DNA of 64,000 nt from NORP110 sp051251595 (GCA_051251595.1 JBPOFA010000004.1:62001-126000); one strand, 5' to 3'. Positions 52,362 to 60,985 are shown, counted from the stretch's first letter. Made by a program: numbers and translations. Notes: a model not told the origin generated them from the letters alone.

Positions 52362-53263
52362 CTTGCGACCTCCACCTTTTTCAGCATCCAGATCACAATG
52401 ATCGTCAGGAAGACGATGACCAGCAGCGCGATTGCGGCGGAATAGCTCGTATCAAATTCGCGAAAAGCCAATTGGTAGGCGTAGATCGAAATGGTTTCGG
52501 TGCGCGTGCCGGGGCCGCCTTGGGTCATCGTCCAGATCACATCGAACACCCGCACCAGATCGAGCGCCCGGATCAGGATCGCGATGAACATCACAGGGGC
52601 AATAGCGGGCAGCACGATGCGGCGAAACACCATCGAGACAGGCGCGCCGTCCAGCGAGGCGGATTCGAGTTGTTCGCGGTCCAGATTGCTTAACGCCGCC
52701 AACAGCAACAGGAACATAAACGGCGTCCACTGCCAGACTTCGGCGACCATAATTGCAGGCCAGACAAAATAGGGATCAATCGTCCAGAGCAGCTTGAAAT
52801 CAGCGCCTGCAAACCAGCCGATCATCTGGTTGATCGGGCCAAATCGCTGATCAAACATCAGGCGCCAAGTGGCCCCCGCCACGATCGGAGAAATGATCGT
52901 CGGCATCAATATGATCGCAACCCAAAACTGTCGAAATGGGACACGGCTGAGAAACATCAAAGCCAGAATAAACCCAAAGAAAAGCTCTAACGGAAGGGCG
53001 ATTGCCGCGAACAGCAAGGTTCTGGCCAGCGACCACCACAGGCGCCCATCTTCGGCAAGGCGTTCGAATTGAATGAAACCGGCAAAGCTTGGGTCCTGCG
53101 AAAACATGTCGATGTTTTGTAGGCTGGTGATGAGCAGTTTAATAAATGGATATAGACCAATCAAAAGCAGGATAAACACTGCTGGTGCAACCAGGCTGTA
53201 GCGCATGGTCCTGTGGGGATCACGGCGGCGCTTGGTTGGATTGTTCAACGTGGCGTCGGCCAA
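52358..53263 (-). CDS. ABC sugar transporter permease, MalF type
   Basis: 301 residues with six helices; the coupling EAA loop is EQLESASLDGAPVSMVFRRIVLP. The start is taken as TTG 53263 because AAAGGA lies 8-13 bases upstream and the next residues are a basic cytoplasmic leader. An earlier TTG (53317) and a later ATG (53206) are alternatives. First permease of the apionate-linked importer. Confidence 0.88.
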   Translation of the reverse strand: MADATLNNPTKRRRDPHRTMRYSLVAPAVFILLLIGLYPFIKLLITSLQNIDMFSQDPSFAGFIQFERLAEDGRLWWSLARTLLFAAIALPLELFFGFILALMFLSRVPFRQFWVAIILMPTIISPIVAGATWRLMFDQRFGPINQMIGWFAGADFKLLWTIDPYFVWPAIMVAEVWQWTPFMFLLLLAALSNLDREQLESASLDGAPVSMVFRRIVLPAIAPVMFIAILIRALDLVRVFDVIWTMTQGGPGTRTETISIYAYQLAFREFDTSYSAAIALLVIVFLTIIVIWMLKKVEVAR

Positions 53264-53350
53264 TCTTTTTTCCTTTGTGATGGGGCGTGAACGGCGGTTC
53301 TTGTGCCGTCGTGCCAAACTGTCTTATTGGCCTTGGCCGTAGATCTACGC

Positions 53351-53374
53351 CCCCGGCGACGTGATGCGCCGGGG
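53351..53374 (-). promoter_or_regulatory. Hairpin between binding-protein and permease genes
   Basis: CCCCGGCG (53351-53358) and CGCCGGGG (53367-53374) form an 8-bp stem 20 bases after the binding-protein stop. No T run follows on the minus strand, so it resembles a 3'-protecting or processing hairpin that would raise binding-protein mRNA over permease mRNA. Confidence 0.55.
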
Positions 53375-53393
53375 ACATTGATTTGTTTATGCT

Positions 53394-54833
53394 TTAGTCA
53401 GCAGGGTAGGCGTTTGGCTTGCCCGCCCAGTCCAGATAGGCGCGTTTTTGTTTGTCGCGTCCAACCCGGTCTGTAAGCTGGTCCCACTGGGCTGCTGTGT
53501 CGTCCAGAATGGCTTGTGGGTCTTCGCCAGTCCACAAACGGCTGATTGCTTGGCGCAATGCTTCTTCGTAGCGGTCCGTTTGGATCAAAGACAGGTCCAG
53601 TAATCCAACTTCACCAGCTTTTTCAAGCGTGTCCAGATAGGCCCCTGCATCGGCCCATCTGCTGCGGTATTCTTCGCTGGCATAATGGCTGGCACGGAAG
53701 GGATCACGCAGCGTATATGGCAATTGTACACGTTGCAGGCTGATCTCATCGCTGTTTAGCCACTGCATAAAGAGATACGCGGCTTCTTTGTTTTCGCTGT
53801 CCGCTGAGACAGCCAGTGAAAAGCCGACCGCCAATTCAGGGTGCCCGCCTGGTGGCAGGGCGTATCCGACCTTATCGACGACCGTGGTTTCAGGAATCCA
53901 CGATAGCGCTTCGGTGCCTTTACCATAGCCAGCAGCCCAACGACCAACAGGGGGCCAGGAAATAGTCATCGCGATGTCGCCGGCCAAGAAACCATTGAAC
54001 GCTTCGATAAAGCCCCATTGTTCCACACCAACAGGCATGAATTTGTTTTCTTCCAGAAGATCCTTGAAGATCTGCACGCCAACGTCAGAGTTGATCGTCG
54101 CGTCCATGGTGTCCGCATCAAAGAATTTTCCGCCCTCTGTCCGGAAACGTTCCTGGAACATGTACTGAGCATTGCCAGGCTGACGAAGCATCCCGGCGCC
54201 ATACATCTCTGGTCCGAATTTATCCGTGATGAATTGACCAATTTCTGAAAACTGCTGCCAAGTCGTAGGCGGCGCAAGATCATAGCCATACTTGGCCTTG
54301 AACTCTGCCATATTGTCCGGGTCTTCGAACACGTCCTTGCGATAGTACAGGATCAACGCATCGCCATCATCTGGCAGTCCGTAGATTTGGCCCTCGACCG
54401 TCATCCAGTTGTCGCGGAACACAGGTGCGATGGATTGCAGTTCTTCGCGATACCCGTATTTGTCTACATAGGCGTCGAGCGGTTCCAATGCGCCAGAAAA
54501 GGCAAGGTCTGGCAATTGATTGGGGATGACGTTCAACACGTCATAAGACCCGGTTCCTGCCATATGGGCCTGCATGGTTTTGGTGAAAAGCTGTTCGACC
54601 GGTGATTCAACGATGTTGACCTTGATCCCAGTCAGCTCTTCCCAGAGTGGGCCTGAAAAGTTTTTTACGTCTAGGGGCTGCAGCCCTGCTTCATACAAAA
54701 TGGTGAGCGTCGTGCCAGAATATTCCTGCGCTGCTGCCACGGCGGTTTCGGCCGCGTTTTGCGCGTTTACGCTCTGTCCCAGGGCAAGCACCGACAACGC
54801 TGTCGCGGTGACCCTAAAAAGTGTGTGTTTCAT
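53394..54833 (-). CDS. ABC sugar transporter substrate-binding protein (CUT1 type)
   Basis: 479 residues with a signal peptide (MKHTLFRVTATALSVLALG, cleavage near VNAQN). The large two-lobe receptor has TLTILYEAGLQPLDVKNF, FSGALEPLDAYVD, LPDDGDALILYYRKDVF and GDIAMTISWPPVGRWA. It collects the substrate for the two permeases and UgpC-type ATPase that follow. First gene of the eight-gene apionate-type operon, with GGGAGGA upstream of ATG 54833 and a leader hairpin further up. Ligand inferred as apionate, its lactone, or an apiose-containing sugar. Confidence 0.9.
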   Translation of the reverse strand: MKHTLFRVTATALSVLALGQSVNAQNAAETAVAAAQEYSGTTLTILYEAGLQPLDVKNFSGPLWEELTGIKVNIVESPVEQLFTKTMQAHMAGTGSYDVLNVIPNQLPDLAFSGALEPLDAYVDKYGYREELQSIAPVFRDNWMTVEGQIYGLPDDGDALILYYRKDVFEDPDNMAEFKAKYGYDLAPPTTWQQFSEIGQFITDKFGPEMYGAGMLRQPGNAQYMFQERFRTEGGKFFDADTMDATINSDVGVQIFKDLLEENKFMPVGVEQWGFIEAFNGFLAGDIAMTISWPPVGRWAAGYGKGTEALSWIPETTVVDKVGYALPPGGHPELAVGFSLAVSADSENKEAAYLFMQWLNSDEISLQRVQLPYTLRDPFRASHYASEEYRSRWADAGAYLDTLEKAGEVGLLDLSLIQTDRYEEALRQAISRLWTGEDPQAILDDTAAQWDQLTDRVGRDKQKRAYLDWAGKPNAYPAD

Positions 54834-54854
54834 TCATAGTCCTCCCAATTGGTG

Positions 54855-54884
54855 AAGGGCCCAAAGCGATTTTCGCGGGCCTTT
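54855..54884 (-). promoter_or_regulatory. Leader hairpin upstream of the binding-protein gene
   Basis: Nested inverted repeats, GCGA/TCGC (54866-54869 and 54873-54876) inside GGCCC/GGGCC and AA/TT pairs, span 54855-54884, about 20 bases before the start codon on the minus strand. It sits in the 5' untranslated region directly above the ribosome site and could influence translation or mRNA stability. Confidence 0.45.
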
Positions 54885-55002
54885 CCCGGCCAAAATGCCT
54901 CTAACGTGCATTTTTGACCGCGGTTCTAGGGTGAACCAAAACACAGTTTCCGGATATTGAAATATTTGTATGGGGGTATTCCATTGTGTTATCGCCTTTG
55001 CC

Positions 55003-55965
55003 ATGGATCAGTTTACAACAGATATCTTGTTGCGGTTGCGAGCCAAGCAATTGCTGGTGCTTGAAGTGTTGGGCCGGGTTGAGAGCATGCGGGCCGCTGC
55101 GGATGAGCTTAATATGACGCAACCCGCCGTGACAAAAATCGTCCAAGAGGTTGAAAAGGTTCTTGATGTTCAATTGTTTGAGCGGCGGTCTACCGGGATT
55201 GTTCCGACGCCGATTGGCCGGTCGGTTGTGGACTTTGCCCGCAGCACGGTCAGTGACGTGGAACGGTTCGCGGGGTTGGTCACGAACCTAAAGCTTGGCG
55301 GATATGGCAACCTTGCGCTTGGCACGTTGATGGCGGGAATGCCGTCCTTGGTGCCGCGTGCGCTTAGCAAGTTAAAGACATTGCGGCCTTTGATGACGAT
55401 TCACCTTGTTGCGGCGACCAGCGATCAATTGCTTGAGGCGCTAAGCCAACACACGGTTGATATTGCTGTCGCCCGGCTTACGGATCCGGCCCAAAGCGCG
55501 ACTTTCAGCTTTGAGCCGCTTTTGAACGAAGAAACATGGGTGTTTGTGCGCAAAGAGCATCCCTTGGCAAAGCGTGAACATCTGTCGCTTGCAGAATTGT
55601 TCGACGAATCCTGGGTTTTGCAACCGCCGATGAGCCCGCTTCGAAACCTGTTGCAGGCTGCGTTTGCGGATGTCGGCTGTGGCGCGCTGCCCAACTGGAT
55701 CGAAACCATGTCCATTTATGCAACGCTCAAGATTGTGGGTCACACCAACATGATTGCTGCCCTGCCGCGCACAATTGTCGAAGAGCCAGTGGACGATGGT
55801 GAATTTGTCCGGCTTCCCGTCACATTGTCGCGCCAATTGGTCGATTACGGGATCGTGACACGTCGCGGTGAAGACCTGGACGAAAACTCCAAACTTTTTG
55901 CGCAGGTGTTGCGGGACGTCGCGCAAACCGAATTTGGTGCGGGCCTGCGCACCCCGTCCGCATAG
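55003..55965 (+). CDS. LysR-family transcriptional regulator
   Basis: 320 residues. The N-terminal winged HTH is LLVLEVLGRVESMRAAADELN followed by MTQPAVTKIVQEVEKVLDVQLFER. The C-terminal effector domain has GTLMAGMPSLVPRAL, VDIAVARL, EPLLNEETWVFVRKEHPL and NMIAALPR. It is divergent from the apionate-type operon and its likely activator. ATG 55003 fits LysR starts; ATG 54970 is possible, and neither has a clear ribosome site. The last 20 codons are echoed by a degenerate copy just downstream. Confidence 0.9.
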   Translation: MDQFTTDILLRLRAKQLLVLEVLGRVESMRAAADELNMTQPAVTKIVQEVEKVLDVQLFERRSTGIVPTPIGRSVVDFARSTVSDVERFAGLVTNLKLGGYGNLALGTLMAGMPSLVPRALSKLKTLRPLMTIHLVAATSDQLLEALSQHTVDIAVARLTDPAQSATFSFEPLLNEETWVFVRKEHPLAKREHLSLAELFDESWVLQPPMSPLRNLLQAAFADVGCGALPNWIETMSIYATLKIVGHTNMIAALPRTIVEEPVDDGEFVRLPVTLSRQLVDYGIVTRRGEDLDENSKLFAQVLRDVAQTEFGAGLRTPSA

Positions 55966-55969
55966 GCTT

Positions 55970-56057
55970 GCCGAAACAGGGACGGCATTTTGCGCAGGTC
56001 TTACGCGAAACTGCACAATCAGAATTTGGCGTTGGCTATCAAAGCGCGTTGACCTGA
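55970..56057 (+). pseudogene. Remnant of the 3' end of a second lysR gene
   Basis: Starting near 55970 the plus strand reads, in a frame different from the intact lysR, FAQVLRETAQSEFGVGYQSALT and a TGA at 56055-56057. The intact regulator ends FAQVLRDVAQTEFGAGLRTPSA. Thirteen of the first sixteen residues agree and TTTTGCGCAGGT is identical in DNA, but many third positions differ. This is therefore an old paralogue's tail, not a recent tandem duplication. No upstream coding part of it remains. Confidence 0.75.
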
Positions 56058-56113
56058 GCTGAACATTTTTTTGCCAGCCAAAGCGGGTTTAACGCTTTGC
56101 AAAAGCGCTGACG

Positions 56114-56959
56114 CTATGTTTTGTCGCCGTTGACGATGAGTTGGGACGCTGCTTTGACTTTGGCGGGATCAAGAGCATCTTCCCATCCATCTTTGACCAC
56201 GACGCTTTTGGCAAATTGCATTAGTCGCAATGCCGCATCAGAGGGCACTTTGGGTGAATAGCCAAACCACATGGCGATCTCGACATTTAGGTGCCCCATC
56301 ATGAAATCAAAGGCCGCTTCGCGTGGAATTCCGTATTTGGTCGCGCATAGATCCACGGCCTCAACCATTGTGTCGACAAAAGGCATCGCAACCATTTCGG
56401 ACAGGCCCGGTTCGAGAATGGCCAATTGTTCCAATGTTACCCGATAGCAATTGACAATGGGGGACCACATGGTCTTGCAGATTTCCTCGCCAAGTTCGTA
56501 AGCGCTTTCGGGACCACGCATCAGAGCACATACGATGGATTGTTTGGCAATTCCGCCATGGTAGTCTTTGCGGGCATCCCATTCCGTTTCGTCATTGAAC
56601 AAAGGTGGGTGGCACGGGTGCCCGATGACAACCGAAATATCCGCGCGATCCTCGGGGATCACGCCCGCATAGGGGGCGGCGGCATCCAAGATCAACAAGG
56701 TCGAACCGGATTTTAGATCCGGCATGATATCTTGCGATACCGTGCCTATAAGGTTGTCCGGCAGTGCCATTACGATCACATCAGCATCCGCAATTGCGGG
56801 GGTCATGTTCGTCGTTTCAAGCCCGGCTTCGGCCAAACGCGCCTGGCCTTCGGCGCCGGGTTCGACGGGTCGTACATCATAGCCAGCCTCAACCAGTTTT
56901 CGTGTTACGCGAAACCCCATTTTCCCGCCAGCGCCAAGGATTGCGATCTTCGTTGTCAT
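56114..56959 (-). CDS. Apionate oxidoisomerase-like dehydrogenase, second copy
   Basis: 281 residues, clearly homologous along its length to the product at 44946: same IAILGAGGKMGFRVT fold start, VIVMALPDNLIGTV, the VIGHPCHPPLFNDET block and a helical C-terminal domain. The C-terminal halves differ strongly (AMWFGYSPKVPSDAAL against AVAFGLQPGGRFSDGC), so a different substrate, or the same reaction on a stereoisomer, is possible. It is not in the apionate-type operon; it stands beside the lysR remnant and upstream of no other minus-strand enzyme gene. Ordinary phosphogluconate-dehydrogenase-like annotation would miss this relation. Confidence 0.78.
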   Translation of the reverse strand: MTTKIAILGAGGKMGFRVTRKLVEAGYDVRPVEPGAEGQARLAEAGLETTNMTPAIADADVIVMALPDNLIGTVSQDIMPDLKSGSTLLILDAAAPYAGVIPEDRADISVVIGHPCHPPLFNDETEWDARKDYHGGIAKQSIVCALMRGPESAYELGEEICKTMWSPIVNCYRVTLEQLAILEPGLSEMVAMPFVDTMVEAVDLCATKYGIPREAAFDFMMGHLNVEIAMWFGYSPKVPSDAALRLMQFAKSVVVKDGWEDALDPAKVKAASQLIVNGDKT

Positions 56960-57141
56960 TTGTGTTCCCCCTTTTGTTTCTCACGACATACCGGTGGATC
57001 AAGAGGCCGCGTTTCTTGCCACCCGGTTCCCCCATAATACCGCTTGGCGCAGCCCGACTTTGAACGTACGGCAATCGTCACATTGCCCAAAAGTGCGTCT
57101 GACAAGCATTTGGGGTTTTGGCTATGTCGGTTTCGCCCAGC

Positions 57142-57834
57142 CTAAAACAAACCCATGTGTCTCTGCAATGCGGCCGTGAAATGTGCGTTCAGGGCAATTT
57201 CTGCGGCGTCAGCATCCCGTGCCTTGCAGGCGTCGATGATCTGAACGTGCTCTTCCAGTGACCGAATGGCCAAGGGCGCCGTCAGGCGGCGATCCAGCCG
57301 GACCAGACGCAGGTAGTTATGCATCCGCTTGTAAGAGTTTTCGACCAGTGGATTGTCGAGAATTCCAATAATTGCTGTGTGCAACTCGTATTCCAGCCGT
57401 TCCAGATCGTCCAGCGCGGGGGCAGTCAGGCCGCTGTCCTTAATGCTCTCCAAGAGTTTTGCGTGCGACGTGGAAAGCGCATCAATGACGCGATCATCCC
57501 CGGTTTCCGCAAAGATCCGGACCGCCGCGCGTTCAAGGATCGTTCGGAATTGGTAGGTGGATTTGGTAAGCTCTAGCCCCGGTTTCACGAATTCAATTCC
57601 GGCGCGCGGGTGAATGCGCAAAATGCCTTCCGCCTCAAGTACACGCAAAGCGTCGCGCAATGGGGCAACGGGCACCTGCAACAAGTCCACCAGATGGCTT
57701 TGGGACACGAAAGACCCGGCGGGCAATCCGCGATCAAACAATTTTTCGAGGATGCGGGTATAGGCGACATCGCTCAGCAATTCCGAATTTTTGGGGCGGG
57801 GTGATTGTTTTTGCCCTGTCTCTTCACTGGCCAT
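57142..57834 (-). CDS. GntR-family regulator, FCD (FadR) subfamily
   Basis: 230 residues. The winged HTH includes SQSHLVDLLQVPVAPLRDALRVLEAEGILRIHPRAG. The C-terminal FCD helical domain shows metal-site residues in LEYELHTAIIGILDNPLVENSYKRMHNYL and SLEEHVQIIDACKARDADAAEIAL. Such regulators usually sense sugar acids or other small acids. It is divergent from the enolase-superfamily gene at 57910 with a 75-base gap holding a palindrome. Confidence 0.92.
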   Translation of the reverse strand: MASEETGQKQSPRPKNSELLSDVAYTRILEKLFDRGLPAGSFVSQSHLVDLLQVPVAPLRDALRVLEAEGILRIHPRAGIEFVKPGLELTKSTYQFRTILERAAVRIFAETGDDRVIDALSTSHAKLLESIKDSGLTAPALDDLERLEYELHTAIIGILDNPLVENSYKRMHNYLRLVRLDRRLTAPLAIRSLEEHVQIIDACKARDADAAEIALNAHFTAALQRHMGLF

Positions 57835-57871
57835 GTACTGCTCCCTTGCTTGATCTATAAGTTTGTGTTAC

Positions 57872-57881
57872 TGATATATCA
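57872..57881. promoter_or_regulatory. Putative GntR operator TGATATATCA
   Basis: A perfect 10-bp palindrome in the centre of the 75-base divergent promoter gap, flanked by TGTT and AACA arms that extend the partial symmetry. A/T-centred palindromes of this kind are common FCD-type GntR sites. No second copy was noticed in the window. Confidence 0.5.
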
Positions 57882-57909
57882 ACAATCACAAATGGTCGAT
57901 CATTACTTA

Positions 57910-59058
57910 ATGCGTCTTCACTCATATCACATAACGCGTTTTCAATTTTCGCGCGACCGTACAATCGGTGACAGTCAGGTTCGGACTGACGCGGTTCATG
58001 TTGCGGCCCTAGAATTGACCACCGACACCGGGCTTACGGGACTTGGGTTTATCCAGTCTTTGTTCACGCCGCTTCCAGCGCAGGCTGAATTGGACCGCGT
58101 TTTTGAGGCAGAGGTTTGGCCGACCCTGCTGGGGCAAAGCCCAATGGCCCTTGTTCACCAAGTCACCCGACCTCGCGGCGGGAACCAGCGCAGCATGGGG
58201 CTCCCCGCGTATGAGGCTTTGCAAGTGGCGTTGTGGGATCTGGTGGCGAAATCGGTGGATATGCCGCTTTGGCAGGTTTTGGGGGCCAAACGGGACCGCG
58301 TGCGGGCCTATGCCAGCGGTTTGGATTTTCATTTGTCGGATGACGAATTTGTTCAGCTGTTTGAAGAGGCCGCCGCCCTTGGCTATCCGGCCTTCAAGAT
58401 CAAGGTTGGGCATTCTGATTTCCAAAGGGATCTGCATAGGCTTGAGTTGCTGCGCAAAACGGTCGGCCCGGATGCAGGTATCATGATTGATGCGAACGAG
58501 GCCTGGGGCGCGAAAGAAGCTGCCATCAAGATATCCGAGATTCAGGCCGCCGGCTTTGATCTGGTTTGGGTCGAGGACCCGATATTGCGCAACGATTTCG
58601 AAGGTCTTCGGATGCTGCGGACGGCCTGCCCAAACACTATGATCAACTCAGGTGAGTATCTGGATGCCAGTGGAAAACGCCAACTGATGATGGCGGATGC
58701 CACTGATATTGTGAATGTGCATGGGCAAATCACCGATGTGATGCGGACCGGTTGGCTTGCGGCGGATATGGGTGTTCCTGTCAGCGTTGGAAACACGTTT
58801 CTAGAGGTTGGGATCCACCCGGCCACGGCGTTGCCCGAGGTCGAGTGGATTGAATATTCGTTTCAGAATTTCGACCATCTTGTCGAAGACCCCATTGAGA
58901 TCAAAGACGGATGGGCGCTGGCGCCAGACCGTCCCGGGCATGGGCTGGTTCTAAGTGACGCCGCCCGCAAGACCTGGGCCCGGCCAGAGATTTTATCACC
59001 AGATCAGCTGGGGGGTGCCCCGCCCAGAAACGCAACGGCATTAAAGGCGCATCCATAG
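57910..59058 (+). CDS. Enolase-superfamily (mandelate racemase/muconate-lactonising) enzyme
   Basis: 382 residues. The barrel has the KxK base pair (K163, K165 in FKIKVG) and metal ligands D194 (DANEAW), E222 (WVEDPI) and E249 (SGEYLD). The usual dyad Asp (QPD) is replaced by NVH (H271), and the His of the next strand is replaced by the GNTFLEVG segment. The mandelate-racemase-type acid/base is therefore absent and only the Lys face is complete. It probably dehydrates, epimerises or cycloisomerises an acid sugar imported by the transporter encoded next. ATG 57910 is chosen; ATG 57892 is possible. Confidence 0.85.
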   Translation: MRLHSYHITRFQFSRDRTIGDSQVRTDAVHVAALELTTDTGLTGLGFIQSLFTPLPAQAELDRVFEAEVWPTLLGQSPMALVHQVTRPRGGNQRSMGLPAYEALQVALWDLVAKSVDMPLWQVLGAKRDRVRAYASGLDFHLSDDEFVQLFEEAAALGYPAFKIKVGHSDFQRDLHRLELLRKTVGPDAGIMIDANEAWGAKEAAIKISEIQAAGFDLVWVEDPILRNDFEGLRMLRTACPNTMINSGEYLDASGKRQLMMADATDIVNVHGQITDVMRTGWLAADMGVPVSVGNTFLEVGIHPATALPEVEWIEYSFQNFDHLVEDPIEIKDGWALAPDRPGHGLVLSDAARKTWARPEILSPDQLGGAPPRNATALKAHP

Positions 59059-59119
59059 GTTCGCGTCTTGGCGTGGACAGCGTCGAAGTGAAGACAAAAC
59101 AACGACATGGGAGGTTACA

Positions 59120-60139
59120 ATGAAAATCAAAACGCAGATGTCCAAAGGGACACAAACACTTGGATTTGCGGCACTTGCGGCGGCAGCGATCCTAAGCGCC
59201 AGCCCGGCGCTTGCCGTTGATCCACTTGGTGAAAATTGGTGCGAGGGTTACCGCATCCGGTTTATGGCTGGCGGGTCCGAAGGCGATACGTTTGCGTCAG
59301 TCGTTCAGGCTGGCGGCGAGCAGGCCGCCTTGGATACCGGCGCAACCCTGGAAGTGATTTTTTCCGGTTGGGACAGCGAAAAGATGGTGCAACAGATGCG
59401 CGAAGCAACCGCGCAGGGTGTCGACGCGATTGTAACTTACGGCTTTCCTGGAACAGCCGCGCTCACCCCGATTGCAGAAACGGCAAGCCAGAACGGCATC
59501 CGCATGGCTTATATGAACTCTCCGGTTCCTGACGTAACGGCGGAATTTGGCGGTGCTTTTGTCGGGGTGCACAACCTTTATGAACAGGGCCAGGCCTTGG
59601 GTAAGGAATCCATTCGTCGGTTTGATCTGAAATCCGGCGACAATGTTGCGGTGCTTGTTCCTCTGGATCAAAAAGAGCGCTCTCAGCGTGAAGTCGGGGC
59701 GGTCGACGCCTTTCGGGAGGCCGGGCTGATCGTCGAGGAAATCCCAAACAAAAACGAATATGGTGGAGAGCCGAACCTGGCCATTCCGGTTATCACAGCA
59801 GTGATCGCCAAGATCCCAGACCTGAAGGCGATTGTTTATGCGGGCGGTCAGCAGCTTGGCAACGCAGAGGCCTATATGACGGCAGCAGGCAAGGGGCCGG
59901 GCGAGGTGATCAATATCGGGTTTGACGCCAGCCCGCAGATTATTGATGGTTTTGAAAAAGGATGGGTTCAGTTGACCGCCGATCAACAGCCCTTCATGCA
60001 GGGGTATCTGCCGGTTCTCAGTCTGTGCCAGCAAGAATTCATTGGCCTGACGCCAATTGATGTGGAAACTGGTGCCGGGTTTATTACGCCTGAGAATTAC
60101 GAACAGGTCGGTGCTTTGGCCTTGCGCGGTCTTCGGTAG
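59120..60139 (+). CDS. ABC sugar-binding protein (ribose/LacI-type fold)
   Basis: 339 residues with a signal peptide (cleavage near ALAVD) and a periplasmic-binding type 1 fold: GWDSEKMVQQMREATAQGVDAIV, GVHNLYEQGQALGKESIRR, VLVPLDQKERSQREVGAVDAF and NIGFDASPQIIDGFEKGWVQLTADQQPFMQG. It is the receptor for the CUT2-type importer formed with the next two genes. GGGAGG precedes ATG 59120. The ligand is unknown; coupling to an acid-sugar enzyme suggests a sugar or its lactone. Confidence 0.9.
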   Translation: MKIKTQMSKGTQTLGFAALAAAAILSASPALAVDPLGENWCEGYRIRFMAGGSEGDTFASVVQAGGEQAALDTGATLEVIFSGWDSEKMVQQMREATAQGVDAIVTYGFPGTAALTPIAETASQNGIRMAYMNSPVPDVTAEFGGAFVGVHNLYEQGQALGKESIRRFDLKSGDNVAVLVPLDQKERSQREVGAVDAFREAGLIVEEIPNKNEYGGEPNLAIPVITAVIAKIPDLKAIVYAGGQQLGNAEAYMTAAGKGPGEVINIGFDASPQIIDGFEKGWVQLTADQQPFMQGYLPVLSLCQQEFIGLTPIDVETGAGFITPENYEQVGALALRGLR

Positions 60140-60203
60140 GCAACGCGCCATTTCATCAAAGATGGTCGCGCCTGGTCGCGGCCATTCCACCGTCGGAGCA
60201 TCT

Positions 60204-60974
60204 ATGCAAAACGTCATCGAACTCAAAGGCATCACCAAGACATTTGGCCAGGTCAAAGCGCTGGAAAATGTCGACCTTTATGTGCGGCAAGGCGAAGTCC
60301 TTGGGTTGCTGGGGGATAATGGCGCGGGCAAGTCGACCTTGATCAAGGTGCTGGCTGGCGTGCATGCGCCGACCTCTGGCCAAATTCTGGTACGCGGCAA
60401 ACCCGTGGACAACTGGAGCACGGGCAAATCCCGTGCGGCCAAGATCGAGACCGTGTTTCAGGACCGCGCCCTGACCGTGCAACAGTCGATCATGGCGAAT
60501 ATCTTTATGGGGCGGGAACTGACAAAGTTTTTCGGTTTTGTCGATTTGGCGAAGCAACGCCGCGAGGCCAAAAAGCTGATGGATGAGATTGGCTTTACGT
60601 CCCAAATCATCAATCCGGATTCTGTTGTCGGCCATCTGTCAGGTGGCGAAAGGCAGGGTGTTGCCATTGCCCGCGCCATCTACAATGACGCGGATCTTGT
60701 GGTCTTGGATGAGCCCACAACGGCCCTGTCATTGACCGAAACGAACAAGGTTTTTGCCTTTGTTGATCGGCTCAAGGCTGCTGGAAAGTCCGTGGTTTTT
60801 ATCGGGCACAATATTCAACACGTCTATGACATCGCCGAAAGGTTCACCGTCATGGATCGGGGCACGAATGTTCTGAATATTTCGAAGTCGAAAGTGTCTT
60901 CGGCGATGAAACTGACCCAATATATGAGCGATCTGGCGCATGGCATGCGCCCGGATGCAAGCGACGGGCTGTAG
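60204..60974 (+). CDS. ABC sugar transporter ATPase (single domain, CUT2 type)
   Basis: 256 residues with Walker A GDNGAGKST, Q-loop TVFQDRALTV, signature LSGGERQGVAIARA, Walker B VVLDEPTTALS and a switch FIGHNIQHVYD. Ribose-type ATPases usually carry two ATPase domains, whereas this has one, as in the FrcA/short CUT2 group. ATG 60204 follows GGAG; the open frame from 60057 overlaps the binding-protein gene and is rejected. Confidence 0.92.
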   Translation: MQNVIELKGITKTFGQVKALENVDLYVRQGEVLGLLGDNGAGKSTLIKVLAGVHAPTSGQILVRGKPVDNWSTGKSRAAKIETVFQDRALTVQQSIMANIFMGRELTKFFGFVDLAKQRREAKKLMDEIGFTSQIINPDSVVGHLSGGERQGVAIARAIYNDADLVVLDEPTTALSLTETNKVFAFVDRLKAAGKSVVFIGHNIQHVYDIAERFTVMDRGTNVLNISKSKVSSAMKLTQYMSDLAHGMRPDASDGL

Positions 60975-60985
60975 GGGATTTTGTT

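Noticed and set aside
54954..54965. ATATT-GA-AATAT as a LysR binding site
   Set aside because: The symmetry is short and in an A+T-rich tract, and it does not show a clear T-N11-A box; too weak to call.
56079..56099. CAAAGCG/CGCTTTG hairpin as a terminator for lysR or the 56114 gene
   Set aside because: The adjacent T tract precedes the stem on the plus strand and becomes an A tract after it on the minus strand, so it does not make an intrinsic terminator in either direction.
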